Of a stretch of DNA of 64,000 nt, positions 28,423 to 36,811 are shown piece after piece. The stretch covers positions 186,001 through 250,000 of the forward strand of contig NZ_PUJW01000003.1 of assembly GCF_011189575.1 (NCBI RefSeq), given 5' to 3'. Below the pieces are notes generated by a model. That model did not search any database. It saw only the letters and a program-made list of their open reading frames with translations, and was not told the DNA's origin. Numbering within the stretch: position 1 is the first letter of the stretch; each line of letters starts with the position of its first letter. The position numbers and the translations under genes were made by a program. This DNA is from Photorhabdus cinerea. GTDB taxonomy: Bacteria > Pseudomonadota > Gammaproteobacteria > Enterobacterales > Enterobacteriaceae.

Positions 28423-29664
28423 TTATATCTTACGGAAAATCAGTGAACCGTTCGTACCACCAAAGCCGAAAGAGTTACATAATGCATATTCCATACCTTC
28501 TACCTTACGGGATTCGTTAGGAACAAAATCCAGACGGCAATTCTCATCCTGGTTTTCCAGGTTGATAGTTGGCGGAACAATCTGATCACGCAGTGCCAAA
28601 ATTGTGAAAATAGATTCCACAGCACCAGCTGCGCCCAGTAAATGACCCGTCATTGATTTAGTTGAACTGACTAAAACATCAGTGCCTTCACCAAATACTG
28701 CTTCAACTGCATGAGCTTCCGCTAAGTCGCCGGCGGGCGTTGAAGTGCCGTGTGCATTGATATATCCCACTTGTTCAGTGGTGATACCAGCATCTTTTAG
28801 CGCATTTTCCATCGCCAGCGCAGCACCAGCACCATTTTCTGGTGGTGATGTCATATGGTAGGCATCACTACTCATGCCAAAGCCAACGATTTCTGCATAA
28901 ATTTTCGCGCCGCGTTTCTTCGCGTGCTCGTACTCTTCCAGTACCAGGATACCTGCACCATCCCCCAGAACAAAACCATCACGGCCTTTATCCCACGGGC
29001 GGCTTGCACTCTGAGGAGCATCATTCCGGGTAGACAAAGCACGGGCAGCACCAAATCCACCAACACCCAGAGGGGTACTGGCTTTTTCTGCACCACCTGC
29101 CAACATAATATCAGCATCATTGTAAGCAATAATACGAGCTGCATGACCGATATTATGTACACCTGACGTACACGCTGTCGCGATAGAAATACTTGGACCA
29201 CGTAAACCGTAAATAATACTCAGGTGACCTGCTACCATATTTACAATTGTGGAAGGTACAAAGAATGGACTGATCTTACGGGGACCATTAGCCACCAATG
29301 CTCCATGATTTTCCTCAATAAGACCCAAACCACCAATACCAGAACCAATAGCAGCACCAAAACGACTAGCATTGGCTTCTGTTACTTCGATTCCAGAATC
29401 TTCAACGGCTTGCATACCTGCTGCAATACCATATTGAATGAAATCATCCATCTTTCGTGCATCTTTGCGCGAAATATTAAAATCTTCATGATTAAAATCT
29501 TTAACCAGGCCAGCAAATTTAGTTGCATGGTGACTGGTGTCAAAATGATCAATCAGGCTGATGCCACTCTGTCCGGCACAAACAGCTTTCCAAGAAGATT
29601 CAGCTGTAATACCGACAGGAGATAACATGCCTAGTCCGGTCACCACTACTCGACGCTTAGACAC
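28423..29664 (-). CDS. fabF: 3-oxoacyl-ACP synthase II
   Basis: Elongating condensing enzyme, needed for temperature control of unsaturated chains. 413 aa from the GTG at 29664, as in E. coli; GGAGG lies 7 bases before it. The ORF extension to 29739 reads through non-coding DNA. Active site is Cys in SIATACTSGVHN, His in NAHGTSTPAGD and His in KSMTGHLLGAAG. Follows acpP after 75 bases that hold a GC-rich hairpin. Confidence 0.97.
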   Translation of the reverse strand: MSKRRVVVTGLGMLSPVGITAESSWKAVCAGQSGISLIDHFDTSHHATKFAGLVKDFNHEDFNISRKDARKMDDFIQYGIAAGMQAVEDSGIEVTEANASRFGAAIGSGIGGLGLIEENHGALVANGPRKISPFFVPSTIVNMVAGHLSIIYGLRGPSISIATACTSGVHNIGHAARIIAYNDADIMLAGGAEKASTPLGVGGFGAARALSTRNDAPQSASRPWDKGRDGFVLGDGAGILVLEEYEHAKKRGAKIYAEIVGFGMSSDAYHMTSPPENGAGAALAMENALKDAGITTEQVGYINAHGTSTPAGDLAEAHAVEAVFGEGTDVLVSSTKSMTGHLLGAAGAVESIFTILALRDQIVPPTINLENQDENCRLDFVPNESRKVEGMEYALCNSFGFGGTNGSLIFRKI

Positions 29665-29707
29665 GCTTATCCTCCAGGGAGGGAAATAGAATTTAGGACA
29701 GAAACAT

Positions 29708-29727
29708 AGGCGGTCGAGTGACCGCCT
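29708..29727 (-). terminator. Intercistronic hairpin between acpP and fabF
   Basis: Perfect 8-base GC-rich stem AGGCGGTC / GACCGCCT with a 4-base loop, 12 bases after the acpP stop. No T-run. Probably an attenuator or 3' stabiliser that allows acpP mRNA to exceed fabF mRNA. Confidence 0.6.
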
Positions 29728-29739
29728 AGGTGTGTTCAC

Positions 29740-29976
29740 TTATTTGCTTTCGTTCTGGACGTAATCAATAGCTGCCTGAACTGTAGTGATTTTTTCTGCT
29801 TCTTCGTCTGGAATCTCAATATCAAACTCTTCTTCCAGAGCCATTACCAGTTCAACTGTGTCAAGAGAATCAGCGCCCAAGTCATCAACAAAAGAAGCTG
29901 AATTGACAACTTCTTCCTCTTTAACACCAAGTTGTTCAACGATGATTTTTTTAACGCGTTCTTCAATAGTGCTCAT
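29740..29976 (-). CDS. acpP: Acyl carrier protein
   Basis: 78-aa acidic carrier for growing acyl chains. The phosphopantetheine serine is in GADSLDTVELVM. Differs from E. coli ACP at few positions. Between fabG and fabF; highly expressed in relatives. Confidence 0.98.
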   Translation of the reverse strand: MSTIEERVKKIIVEQLGVKEEEVVNSASFVDDLGADSLDTVELVMALEEEFDIEIPDEEAEKITTVQAAIDYVQNESK

Positions 29977-30130
29977 GCTATTAAATTTCCTATCAAAATT
30001 CGCTTTCGCGATGGTTTTCGTAGTTTATAAAATACAGGAAAAGATGCAACCAAATCCCGGCTGGTCGAACCACAATCTTGCTCTATTTTGCGTTATTTAA
30101 CACAAAAAATGCAACTGGTTCGCCCATTTT

Positions 30131-30865
30131 TTAGCTCATATACATGCCGCCATTGACATGTATTGTTTCACCTGTGATGTAGGCCGCTTCATCAGAAGCT
30201 AAGAAAGCCACAGCACTGGCAACTTCTTTCACATCCCCAAACCGCTTAACTGGTATGTCCTTCACAAAACTTTCCAGCTGCTCATCTGGCAATGCTCTGA
30301 GCATATCGGTTTCGATAAACCCTGGCGCGACAACGTTGACCGTGATACCACGGGAAGTAACTTCGCGAGCCAATGTTTTACTGAAACCAATAAGCCCGGC
30401 TTTCGCCGCCGCATAACTCGCTTGACCAGGGTTACCTATTGATCCAACAACAGAACCGATAGAAATGATACGGCCGTAACGTTTTTTTATCATAGAACGC
30501 ATTGCCGCTTTTGACATGCGGAAAACGGAAGAAAGATTAGTGTCAATAACATTTTGCCACTCATCATCTCTTATACGCATCACCAAGTTATCACAAGTAA
30601 TACCTGCATTATTGACTAATATATCAATTTCACCAAACTCTGTACGAGTGGTAGACATAACCTGTTCAATAGATTCCGGATCAGTAACATTCAGTACAAG
30701 CCCCTTACCTTTTTCACCAAGGTAAGCACTGATGACCTCAGCACCTTTTTCACTCGTTGCTGTACCAATAACACAGGCTCCACGCTCAGCTAATAACTCA
30801 GCAACTGCACGTCCGATTCCACGGCTAGCGCCTGTTACCAGTGCAATTTTTCCATCTAATCTCAT
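30131..30865 (-). CDS. fabG: 3-oxoacyl-ACP reductase
   Basis: NADPH-dependent short-chain dehydrogenase for the first reduction in fatty-acid elongation. 244 aa. Cofactor motif TGASRGIG, NNAG, catalytic Ser (IGSVVGSIG) and YAAAK are all present. 7 bases after fabD; 154 bases before acpP. Confidence 0.97.
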   Translation of the reverse strand: MRLDGKIALVTGASRGIGRAVAELLAERGACVIGTATSEKGAEVISAYLGEKGKGLVLNVTDPESIEQVMSTTRTEFGEIDILVNNAGITCDNLVMRIRDDEWQNVIDTNLSSVFRMSKAAMRSMIKKRYGRIISIGSVVGSIGNPGQASYAAAKAGLIGFSKTLAREVTSRGITVNVVAPGFIETDMLRALPDEQLESFVKDIPVKRFGDVKEVASAVAFLASDEAAYITGETIHVNGGMYMS

Positions 30866-30872
30866 GTTATCC

Positions 30873-31805
30873 TCAATTATTTTCCAATGTGGTTGCTAAT
30901 GAAATTGCGTCATTAACCGCTGCTGCGCTTAAAGTATCGACAATTCGTTTAGTTAAACCTGTCAAAACCTTACCTGGCCCTATTTCTAATAGCTGTCCGA
31001 CACTCTGTCCAGCAATAAATTCAACTGTTTCTGTCCAACGGACAGGATTATAGAGTTGTCGTACCAGTGCATCACGGATAGCTTCAGCAGATTGTTCTAT
31101 TTTCACATCAACATTGTTTACCACTGGGAACTGAGGATGACTGAATTCAATTCCTTCCAAAACAACTGCCAACTTATCTGCGGCTGGTTTCATCAGTGCA
31201 CAATGGGACGGCGCACTAACTGCCAAAGGCAGCGCACGTTTTGCGCCTGCGGCTTTGCATGCAACGCCAGCACGTTCTACAGCCTCTTTCTCACCCGCAA
31301 TAACAACCTGACCAGGTGAATTAAAGTTAACAGGGGAAACAATTTGCCCCTGAGCTGCTTCTTTACAGGCTCTGTCAATAGACTCATTATCCAAGCCAAT
31401 AATTGCATACATTGCACCAGTGCCTTCAGGTACAGCTTCTTGCATCAATTTGCCACGCAGTTCAACAAGTTTAATCGCTTGTTTGAAATCAATGACACCT
31501 GCGCAAACCAGTGCAGAATATTCACCCAGGCTATGTCCTGCCATCAGTGCTGGTGCTTTTCCACCTTTTTCCTGCCAAATCCGCCAAATAGCAACTGAAG
31601 CTGCCAGTAACGCGGGTTGGGTTTGCCATGTTTTATTCAGTTCTTCTGCTGGCCCCTGTTGAACCAGTGCCCAAAGATCATATCCCAGCACACCAGATGC
31701 TTCAGCAAAAGTGTGTTCCACAACCGGGAACTCTGCGGCCAAATCGGCCAACATACCAAGGGATTGAGAACCTTGGCCAGGAAATACCATTGCAAATTCA
31801 GACAT
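30873..31805 (-). CDS. fabD: Malonyl-CoA:ACP transacylase
   Basis: Loads malonyl groups on ACP. 310 aa from the ATG at 31805, which has AGGA 8 bases upstream; the ATG at 31811 is only 2 bases from it. Nucleophile elbow GHSLGEYSALV and oxyanion FPGQGSQ, plus His in APSHCALM, are present. In the order fabH-fabD-fabG. Confidence 0.97.
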   Translation of the reverse strand: MSEFAMVFPGQGSQSLGMLADLAAEFPVVEHTFAEASGVLGYDLWALVQQGPAEELNKTWQTQPALLAASVAIWRIWQEKGGKAPALMAGHSLGEYSALVCAGVIDFKQAIKLVELRGKLMQEAVPEGTGAMYAIIGLDNESIDRACKEAAQGQIVSPVNFNSPGQVVIAGEKEAVERAGVACKAAGAKRALPLAVSAPSHCALMKPAADKLAVVLEGIEFSHPQFPVVNNVDVKIEQSAEAIRDALVRQLYNPVRWTETVEFIAGQSVGQLLEIGPGKVLTGLTKRIVDTLSAAAVNDAISLATTLENN

Positions 31806-31823
31806 GTTCATTTTCCTGTCAAA

Positions 31824-32777
31824 TTAAAAACGTATCAGTGCTGAGCCCCAAGTAAGACCACCACCAAAAGCTTCAAGCAAAATTAACTGACCACGTTTAA
31901 TCCGGCCATCACGCACCGCCTCATCAAATGCAATAGGTACCGATGCCGCGGAAGTATTACCATGACGATCCAACGTCACCACCACTTTATCCATAGTCAT
32001 GTGTAACTTTTTAGCTGTTGCTACGATAATACGCAAATTAGCCTGATGAGGTACCAGCCAATCCAGCGCACTATGTGATAAATTATTAGCTTCTAATGTT
32101 TCATCAACCAAATTAGCCAATTCACGGACTGCAATTTTAAATACTTCATTACCAATCATACTGGCATACGCGGGTTCTTTCCGATTCTGGCGATCCTGAT
32201 AAGGCAACACTAACAATTCACCATAGCTACCGTTTGCATGAAGGTGAGTTGAAAGAATCCCTGGCTCATCAGAGGCACCGACTACCATCGCACCCGCTCC
32301 ATCACCAAACAGGATAAGGGTTCCGCGATCTTCTGGATTAAGCGTTCTGGTAATAGAATCAGAGCCGATAACCAACGCATGTTTTGCAGCACCGGTTTTA
32401 ATGAACTTATCAGCAATACTCAGTGCATAAGCGAAACCAGAACAAGCCGCAGAAATATCAAAAGCAGCTGAATTTTGGGTACCCAACATGTGCTGAATTT
32501 GGCACGCAGAACTTGGGAAAGCATGACTGGATGAAGCCGTCGCCACAATGATTAAATCAATCTGATTTTTATCAATGCCAGACATTTCAATCGCTTTTTC
32601 CGCAGCCCTAAAACCCATAATTGCAACAGTTTCATCATCAGTAGCAATACGGCGTTCACGAACACCTGTACGGGTAACAATCCATTCGTCAGAGGTATCC
32701 ACCATTTTTTCTAAATCAGCATTAGTGCGCACTTGCGCAGGCAGATAACTACCTGTACCTAAAATTTTTGTATACAT
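31824..32777 (-). CDS. fabH: 3-oxoacyl-ACP synthase III
   Basis: Starts fatty-acid synthesis by condensing acetyl-CoA (or branched primers in Photorhabdus, recalled) with malonyl-ACP. 317 aa. Triad Cys (DISAACSGFAYAL), His (VPHQANLRI) and Asn (RHGNTSAASVP) is intact. 6 bases after plsX. Confidence 0.97.
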   Translation of the reverse strand: MYTKILGTGSYLPAQVRTNADLEKMVDTSDEWIVTRTGVRERRIATDDETVAIMGFRAAEKAIEMSGIDKNQIDLIIVATASSSHAFPSSACQIQHMLGTQNSAAFDISAACSGFAYALSIADKFIKTGAAKHALVIGSDSITRTLNPEDRGTLILFGDGAGAMVVGASDEPGILSTHLHANGSYGELLVLPYQDRQNRKEPAYASMIGNEVFKIAVRELANLVDETLEANNLSHSALDWLVPHQANLRIIVATAKKLHMTMDKVVVTLDRHGNTSAASVPIAFDEAVRDGRIKRGQLILLEAFGGGLTWGSALIRF

Positions 32778-32783
32778 GTATGT

Positions 32784-33821
32784 TCAGTCACTCTTGGGTA
32801 ATGCTGTTTCCAGGCGTGCAGCAATTCTATCAGGAACCTGCCTTTCAACGGCCTGAACAGCCTGTTCGATTGCGGCTTTAAACGCAAGTTCATTAGCCGC
32901 CCCATGGCTTTTGATTACTATTCCATATAATCCTAACAGACATGCGCCATTATATTGGTCAGGGTTCAGGTGACCGAAGCGTTTTGTCATCCGTTTTTGC
33001 AACCACTTCTTGACTATTTTCAACAACCAGGAGAATCTTCTCTTTTGCCCATCCGATGATTTAAGCAGGGACAAAATAACTCTGATTGCCCCTTCTAGCG
33101 TTTTCAACGTTACGTTACCTGCGAAGCCGTCACACACCAACACATCAGTTTTGCCTGTTAACAATTGATCGCCTTCTAGATAACCAATGTAATTCATTGT
33201 TGAAATGTTTTTTAAAATAGTGGCGGCTTCGCGGATATTATCAAGCCCTTTACTCTCTTCTGTACCAATATTTAGTAATGCTACCCGAGGATTAACTATA
33301 CCGACGACTTCCTCTGCCATCACTGAACCCATAATGGCGAATTGCACCAACATACGGCTATCGCAATTAACATTGGCACCCAGATCCAGTACCACAGTTT
33401 TTTGCTGTTTCAAGTTTGGCAATACTGTCATCAAAGCAGGTCTTTCGATGCCATCAATAGATTTTAGCATCAATTTGGACAACCCCATCAATACTCCAGT
33501 ATTTCCTGCACTGACACACGCCCTCGCTTCACCAGATTTGACTAAATCCAGGGCAACTCGCATTGATGTTCCGCGGCTGGCTCGAATTGCCTGCGACGGT
33601 TTAGCATCATTAGCCACAACCCGTTCAGCAGGTACCACTTGTAAGCGACTGAGCAGCTCAGCATCGATATTTACAAGCAAAGGGGAAATGATATCGGGGA
33701 GTCCGACCAACAATAATTTAAGTTTAGGATTAGATGCCAGCGCCTGCAATGCAGCAGGCACTGTAACGCGAGGACCAAAGTCCCCGCTCATGGCATCTAA
33801 CGCTAAAGTCAGATTAGTCAA
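32784..33821 (-). CDS. plsX: Phosphate acyltransferase PlsX
   Basis: Makes acyl-phosphate from acyl-ACP for phospholipid synthesis; peripheral to the inner membrane. 345 aa, about 10 short of E. coli at the C-terminus. The start codon is TTG at 33821: an in-frame stop lies five codons upstream and no ATG or GTG is available before the conserved LTLALDAMSGDFGP. Motifs SQAIRASRGTSM, SAGNTGVLMG and LVCDGFAGNVTLKT identify the family. Part of rpmF-plsX-fabHDG. Confidence 0.95.
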   Translation of the reverse strand: MTNLTLALDAMSGDFGPRVTVPAALQALASNPKLKLLLVGLPDIISPLLVNIDAELLSRLQVVPAERVVANDAKPSQAIRASRGTSMRVALDLVKSGEARACVSAGNTGVLMGLSKLMLKSIDGIERPALMTVLPNLKQQKTVVLDLGANVNCDSRMLVQFAIMGSVMAEEVVGIVNPRVALLNIGTEESKGLDNIREAATILKNISTMNYIGYLEGDQLLTGKTDVLVCDGFAGNVTLKTLEGAIRVILSLLKSSDGQKRRFSWLLKIVKKWLQKRMTKRFGHLNPDQYNGACLLGLYGIVIKSHGAANELAFKAAIEQAVQAVERQVPDRIAARLETALPKSD

Positions 33822-33850
33822 GGTATCAACTTGCTAATGACTAGCGGAGA

Positions 33851-34021
33851 TTATTTGTTGATGACCTTGCGGCCACGGTAGTAACCATCAGCAGTCACAT
33901 GGTGACGCAGGTGAGTTTCACCAGAAGTTTTGTCTACAGATAATAATGGTGCAGTCAGTGCATCATGAGAACGACGCATACCACGTTTAGAACGAGTTGG
34001 TTTATTCTGTTGTACGGCCAT
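33851..34021 (-). CDS. rpmF: Ribosomal protein bL32
   Basis: 56-aa ribosomal protein, read directly from the sequence because it is below the usual ORF length cut. Starts MAVQQNKPTRSKRGMRRS and ends YYRGRKVINK. 12 bases after yceD and 29 before plsX, the classic yceD-rpmF-plsX arrangement. Confidence 0.97.
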   Translation of the reverse strand: MAVQQNKPTRSKRGMRRSHDALTAPLLSVDKTSGETHLRHHVTADGYYRGRKVINK

Positions 34022-34033
34022 TGACCTTACTCC

Positions 34034-34558
34034 TTAAGTACTTTTCTTTAAGCTGGCTAATACGGCAAATGGGTTTGGTTTTTCAGCCTCTGGAGGTAAT
34101 TCACCAAATACCATGTCCGCGTCGGACACTTCACAGTGTTCAGAATCATGTACCGGAACCACCGGCAGAGAAAGAATTATTTCATCTTCAATCATCGCCA
34201 GCAAATCTATTTCGCCAAATTCGTCAACGTCAATTGGCTCATACTCTTCCGGTAATGCTTCAGCCTGTTCATCATTGACGACCGGGCTAAAACAATATGT
34301 TATGTGAACGTGATGGCTGAAATTACCGCCACAACGCTGGCACTGAAGCGTGACATCCACATCGGAATGCCCCCGCACAACTGCCAGACGTTGATTATCT
34401 ATCTGAAACGATAAAACGCTGTCTACATCATTGTCCACGCTAACCACAGATTCCGCGATACGCAAAACTTGCTCAGGTGAATAACTACCTGTGTAGTCTA
34501 ATCGTTTCTGAGCTGCGCGAAGCGCATCAATGGTCAGGGGTAATTTTACCTTTTGCAT
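34034..34558 (-). CDS. yceD: YceD, 23S rRNA accumulation protein (DUF177)
   Basis: 174 aa, standard length. Helps 23S rRNA accumulate in enterics. The two-cysteine motif LQCQRCGGNF near residue 70 and the acidic second half (EEYEPIDVDEFGEIDL) are typical. First gene of the yceD-rpmF-plsX-fab transcript, divergent from the yceF remnant. Confidence 0.94.
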   Translation of the reverse strand: MQKVKLPLTIDALRAAQKRLDYTGSYSPEQVLRIAESVVSVDNDVDSVLSFQIDNQRLAVVRGHSDVDVTLQCQRCGGNFSHHVHITYCFSPVVNDEQAEALPEEYEPIDVDEFGEIDLLAMIEDEIILSLPVVPVHDSEHCEVSDADMVFGELPPEAEKPNPFAVLASLKKST

Positions 34559-34700
34559 AAGGCGCGCATATTATCTTTGTAATGAGATATAGTCAAAGAA
34601 AAAGGCCACACATCTGCACCTTTCCGCCAAATATTCGCTTATTAAGCAGTACTTAGTTTAAAATGCCTTCAATTATTTCGCCATGTATTTTAGAAAAATT

Positions 34701-35293
34701 ATGACACACATCATTTTAGCTTCCACATCAGTTTACCGCCGCATGTTAATGGAAAAACTCCGTCTGCCCTTTATATGCGCGGCTCCAGAGGCTAATGAAA
34801 CACCTTAAGTTAATGAAAACGCTGAGCAACTCGTTATACGTCTGGCACAAGCTAAGGCACAGTCATTACAAGCAAAATATTCTCAACATTTAATTATTGG
34901 TTCTGATCAAGTTTGTGTTATTAACAACAAGATTACTGGCAAACCACATAGTTTCGAAAATGCCTTTAAACAATTACAGCAAGCGAGTGGTCATTGCGTC
35001 ACCTTTTATACCGGTATTTCTCTCTAGTTAATAGTAAAACGGGGGAAATAGATACCCGTTGTGAATTATTCAATGTTCATTTCAGGGAGCTGACTAATGA
35101 TGAAATCTGGGCTTATTTGAAAGCAGAAGAACCTCTTAATTGTGCCGGAAGCTTTAAAAGCGAAGGATTAGGAATCACTTTATTTGAACGGCTTGAAGGG
35201 AAAGATCCGAATACGCTGATCGGCTTACCATTAATTACATTGACGGAATTATTAATCCGTCAGGGGATAAACCCACTGACGGCTACACGTTAA
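34701..35293 (+). pseudogene. yceF: yceF (Maf-like nucleotide pyrophosphatase), broken
   Basis: In E. coli YceF is a Maf-family m7GTP pyrophosphatase. Reading from the ATG at 34701 gives the family start (ILASTSVYRRMLMEKL) but hits TAA at 34806 and TAG at 35025. The sequence between them still matches (LIIGSDQVCVINNKITGKP). After about 35025 the match continues in another frame (VNSKTGEIDTRCELFNVHF, then NCAGSFKSEGLGITLFERL) to the normal end at 35293. One nonsense change and one frameshift therefore inactivate it, while the rest is well preserved, so the loss is recent or is a sequencing error. Confidence 0.9.
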
Positions 35294-36252
35294 TTACGTA
35301 CAGTATCTTGACGCAAGATTTTTATGCAATCGTGTAATTGTCCATCCATCGGTGCTTCAAGACGCAATGTCTCCCCTGTCGATGGATGGGTAAATTTCAA
35401 CGCACTAGCATGTAAAAATAAGCGATTAAGGCCCGTATCTGATAGCTGCGAATCAAAAGCCTTATCGCCATAACGATCATCAAAAGCAATCGGATGACCG
35501 GCATATTGAGCATGAACACGAATTTGATGAGTCCGGCCCGTTACTGGGCTGGCTCTCACTAGCGTTGCATTGGTAAAGCGTTCTTCTACTTTAAAGCGTG
35601 TTTCAGAAGGTTTACCTTCGCCATTCACCTTCACAATCCGTTCACCACTTTGCAAGATATTTTTCAGCAATGGTGCTTGGACAACCTTGCAATGTGATTG
35701 CCATTGTCCCCGCACCAAAGCCAAATAATCTTTCTGCATCTGTTTGAGCCGTAATTGCTCATGCAAGGCCCGTAAAGCTGAGCGTTTTTTCGCAATTAAT
35801 AAAATTCCAGACGTATCACGATCCAAACGGTGCACTAGTTCAAGGAATTTTGCCTCTGGACGTAGAACCCGCAACCCTTCAATAACGCCAAAACTTAAAC
35901 CACTGCCTCCATGCACAGCGGTACCTGAAGGCTTATTAATCACCAGAATATAGTCATCTTCATATAAGATACAATCATCCAGTGCCGCGACTTTATGCAG
36001 TTTAGCTGAAACCGATACCTCTTGCCGTTCTGCGACCCGAACAGGTGGAATTCTAACCACATCTCCCGCAGACAATTTATACTCAGGTTTTACCCTGCCT
36101 TTATTTACCCGGACTTCACCTTTACGCACAATCCGATAAATCATGCTTTTAGGAACACCCTTCAAACGCGCTAATAAAAAGTTATCAACGCGTTGTCCAG
36201 CCTCATCGTCATCTATAGTGACAAATTGTACAATTTGATTATTCGTTTTCAT
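35290..36252 (-). CDS. rluC: 23S rRNA pseudouridine synthase RluC
   Basis: Makes pseudouridines 955, 2504 and 2580 of 23S rRNA in E. coli. 320 aa from the ATG at 36252 (MKTNN, as in E. coli). N-terminal S4 domain (GVPKSMIYRIVRKGEVRVNK), then the RluA-type catalytic domain with the Asp in HRLDRDTSG and the SPVTGRTHQIRVH motif. Divergent from rne; the stop is 3 bases inside the end of the yceF remnant. Confidence 0.96.
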   Translation of the reverse strand: MKTNNQIVQFVTIDDDEAGQRVDNFLLARLKGVPKSMIYRIVRKGEVRVNKGRVKPEYKLSAGDVVRIPPVRVAERQEVSVSAKLHKVAALDDCILYEDDYILVINKPSGTAVHGGSGLSFGVIEGLRVLRPEAKFLELVHRLDRDTSGILLIAKKRSALRALHEQLRLKQMQKDYLALVRGQWQSHCKVVQAPLLKNILQSGERIVKVNGEGKPSETRFKVEERFTNATLVRASPVTGRTHQIRVHAQYAGHPIAFDDRYGDKAFDSQLSDTGLNRLFLHASALKFTHPSTGETLRLEAPMDGQLHDCIKILRQDTVRN

Positions 36253-36811
36253 GACAGCGATTCTAATTATCACTCAAGCGGAGTGCTACTCATTTTTAAA
36301 TATGAGTAAAAATCACACATACTTTCCGCCTGTGACCTTTCCTTGTTTAAGACAAAGACCAAATATTAACTATTTATCCATATTTCATCAGAAAAAGCTC
36401 TTAAAGGCATAAAGTCACCTTGCTATCACCCCAACAGCAATGGAATAATGCGCAGGCACCGTCAGTTTTTTTAATTCTGAATGGCGAAGTTAAATGTTTG
36501 TCCTTTATTTGATTGCACAAAAACGCAGCAATGGCGTAAGACGTACTGGGGAATCAAATAATTAGCGGGCTACGGGTAGCAGCTTACTGGGATTGGACCA
36601 AATCCGCTTCATTTATATTTGCAGATTATTCCTGGAAAAGAGCGCTGTTTTTTAAGTGAAAATTCAGGCTCACCGAAAATATGCGTCTCTATACAAACGA
36701 CAACCGGGAGGTTGGCGGATTTGTAAAAGACACGAGACCATCGGTTACTAGTAGCTCATCTATATTTGCCCGTAGCTCTATAACTAATGTAAAAATAATG
36801 AGTAAGTTACA
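36253..36811 (+). promoter_or_regulatory. Long 5' leader and promoter region of rne
   Basis: 559 bases between rluC and rne. In E. coli a 361-nt rne leader folds into hairpins that RNase E cuts to control its own mRNA. Here I can see local stems such as GGATT / AATCC around 36583-36599 and a conserved-looking final stretch (ATAATGAGTAAGTTACAATG) just before the start. The autoregulatory role is inferred from position and length. Confidence 0.6.

Noticed and set aside
33205..33837. 210-codon ORF antisense to plsX
   Set aside because: Shadow of plsX; Thr/Ser/Asn-rich composition typical of reverse reading.
34994..35293. 99-codon ORF as an independent gene
   Set aside because: It is the C-terminal remainder of yceF in a shifted frame.
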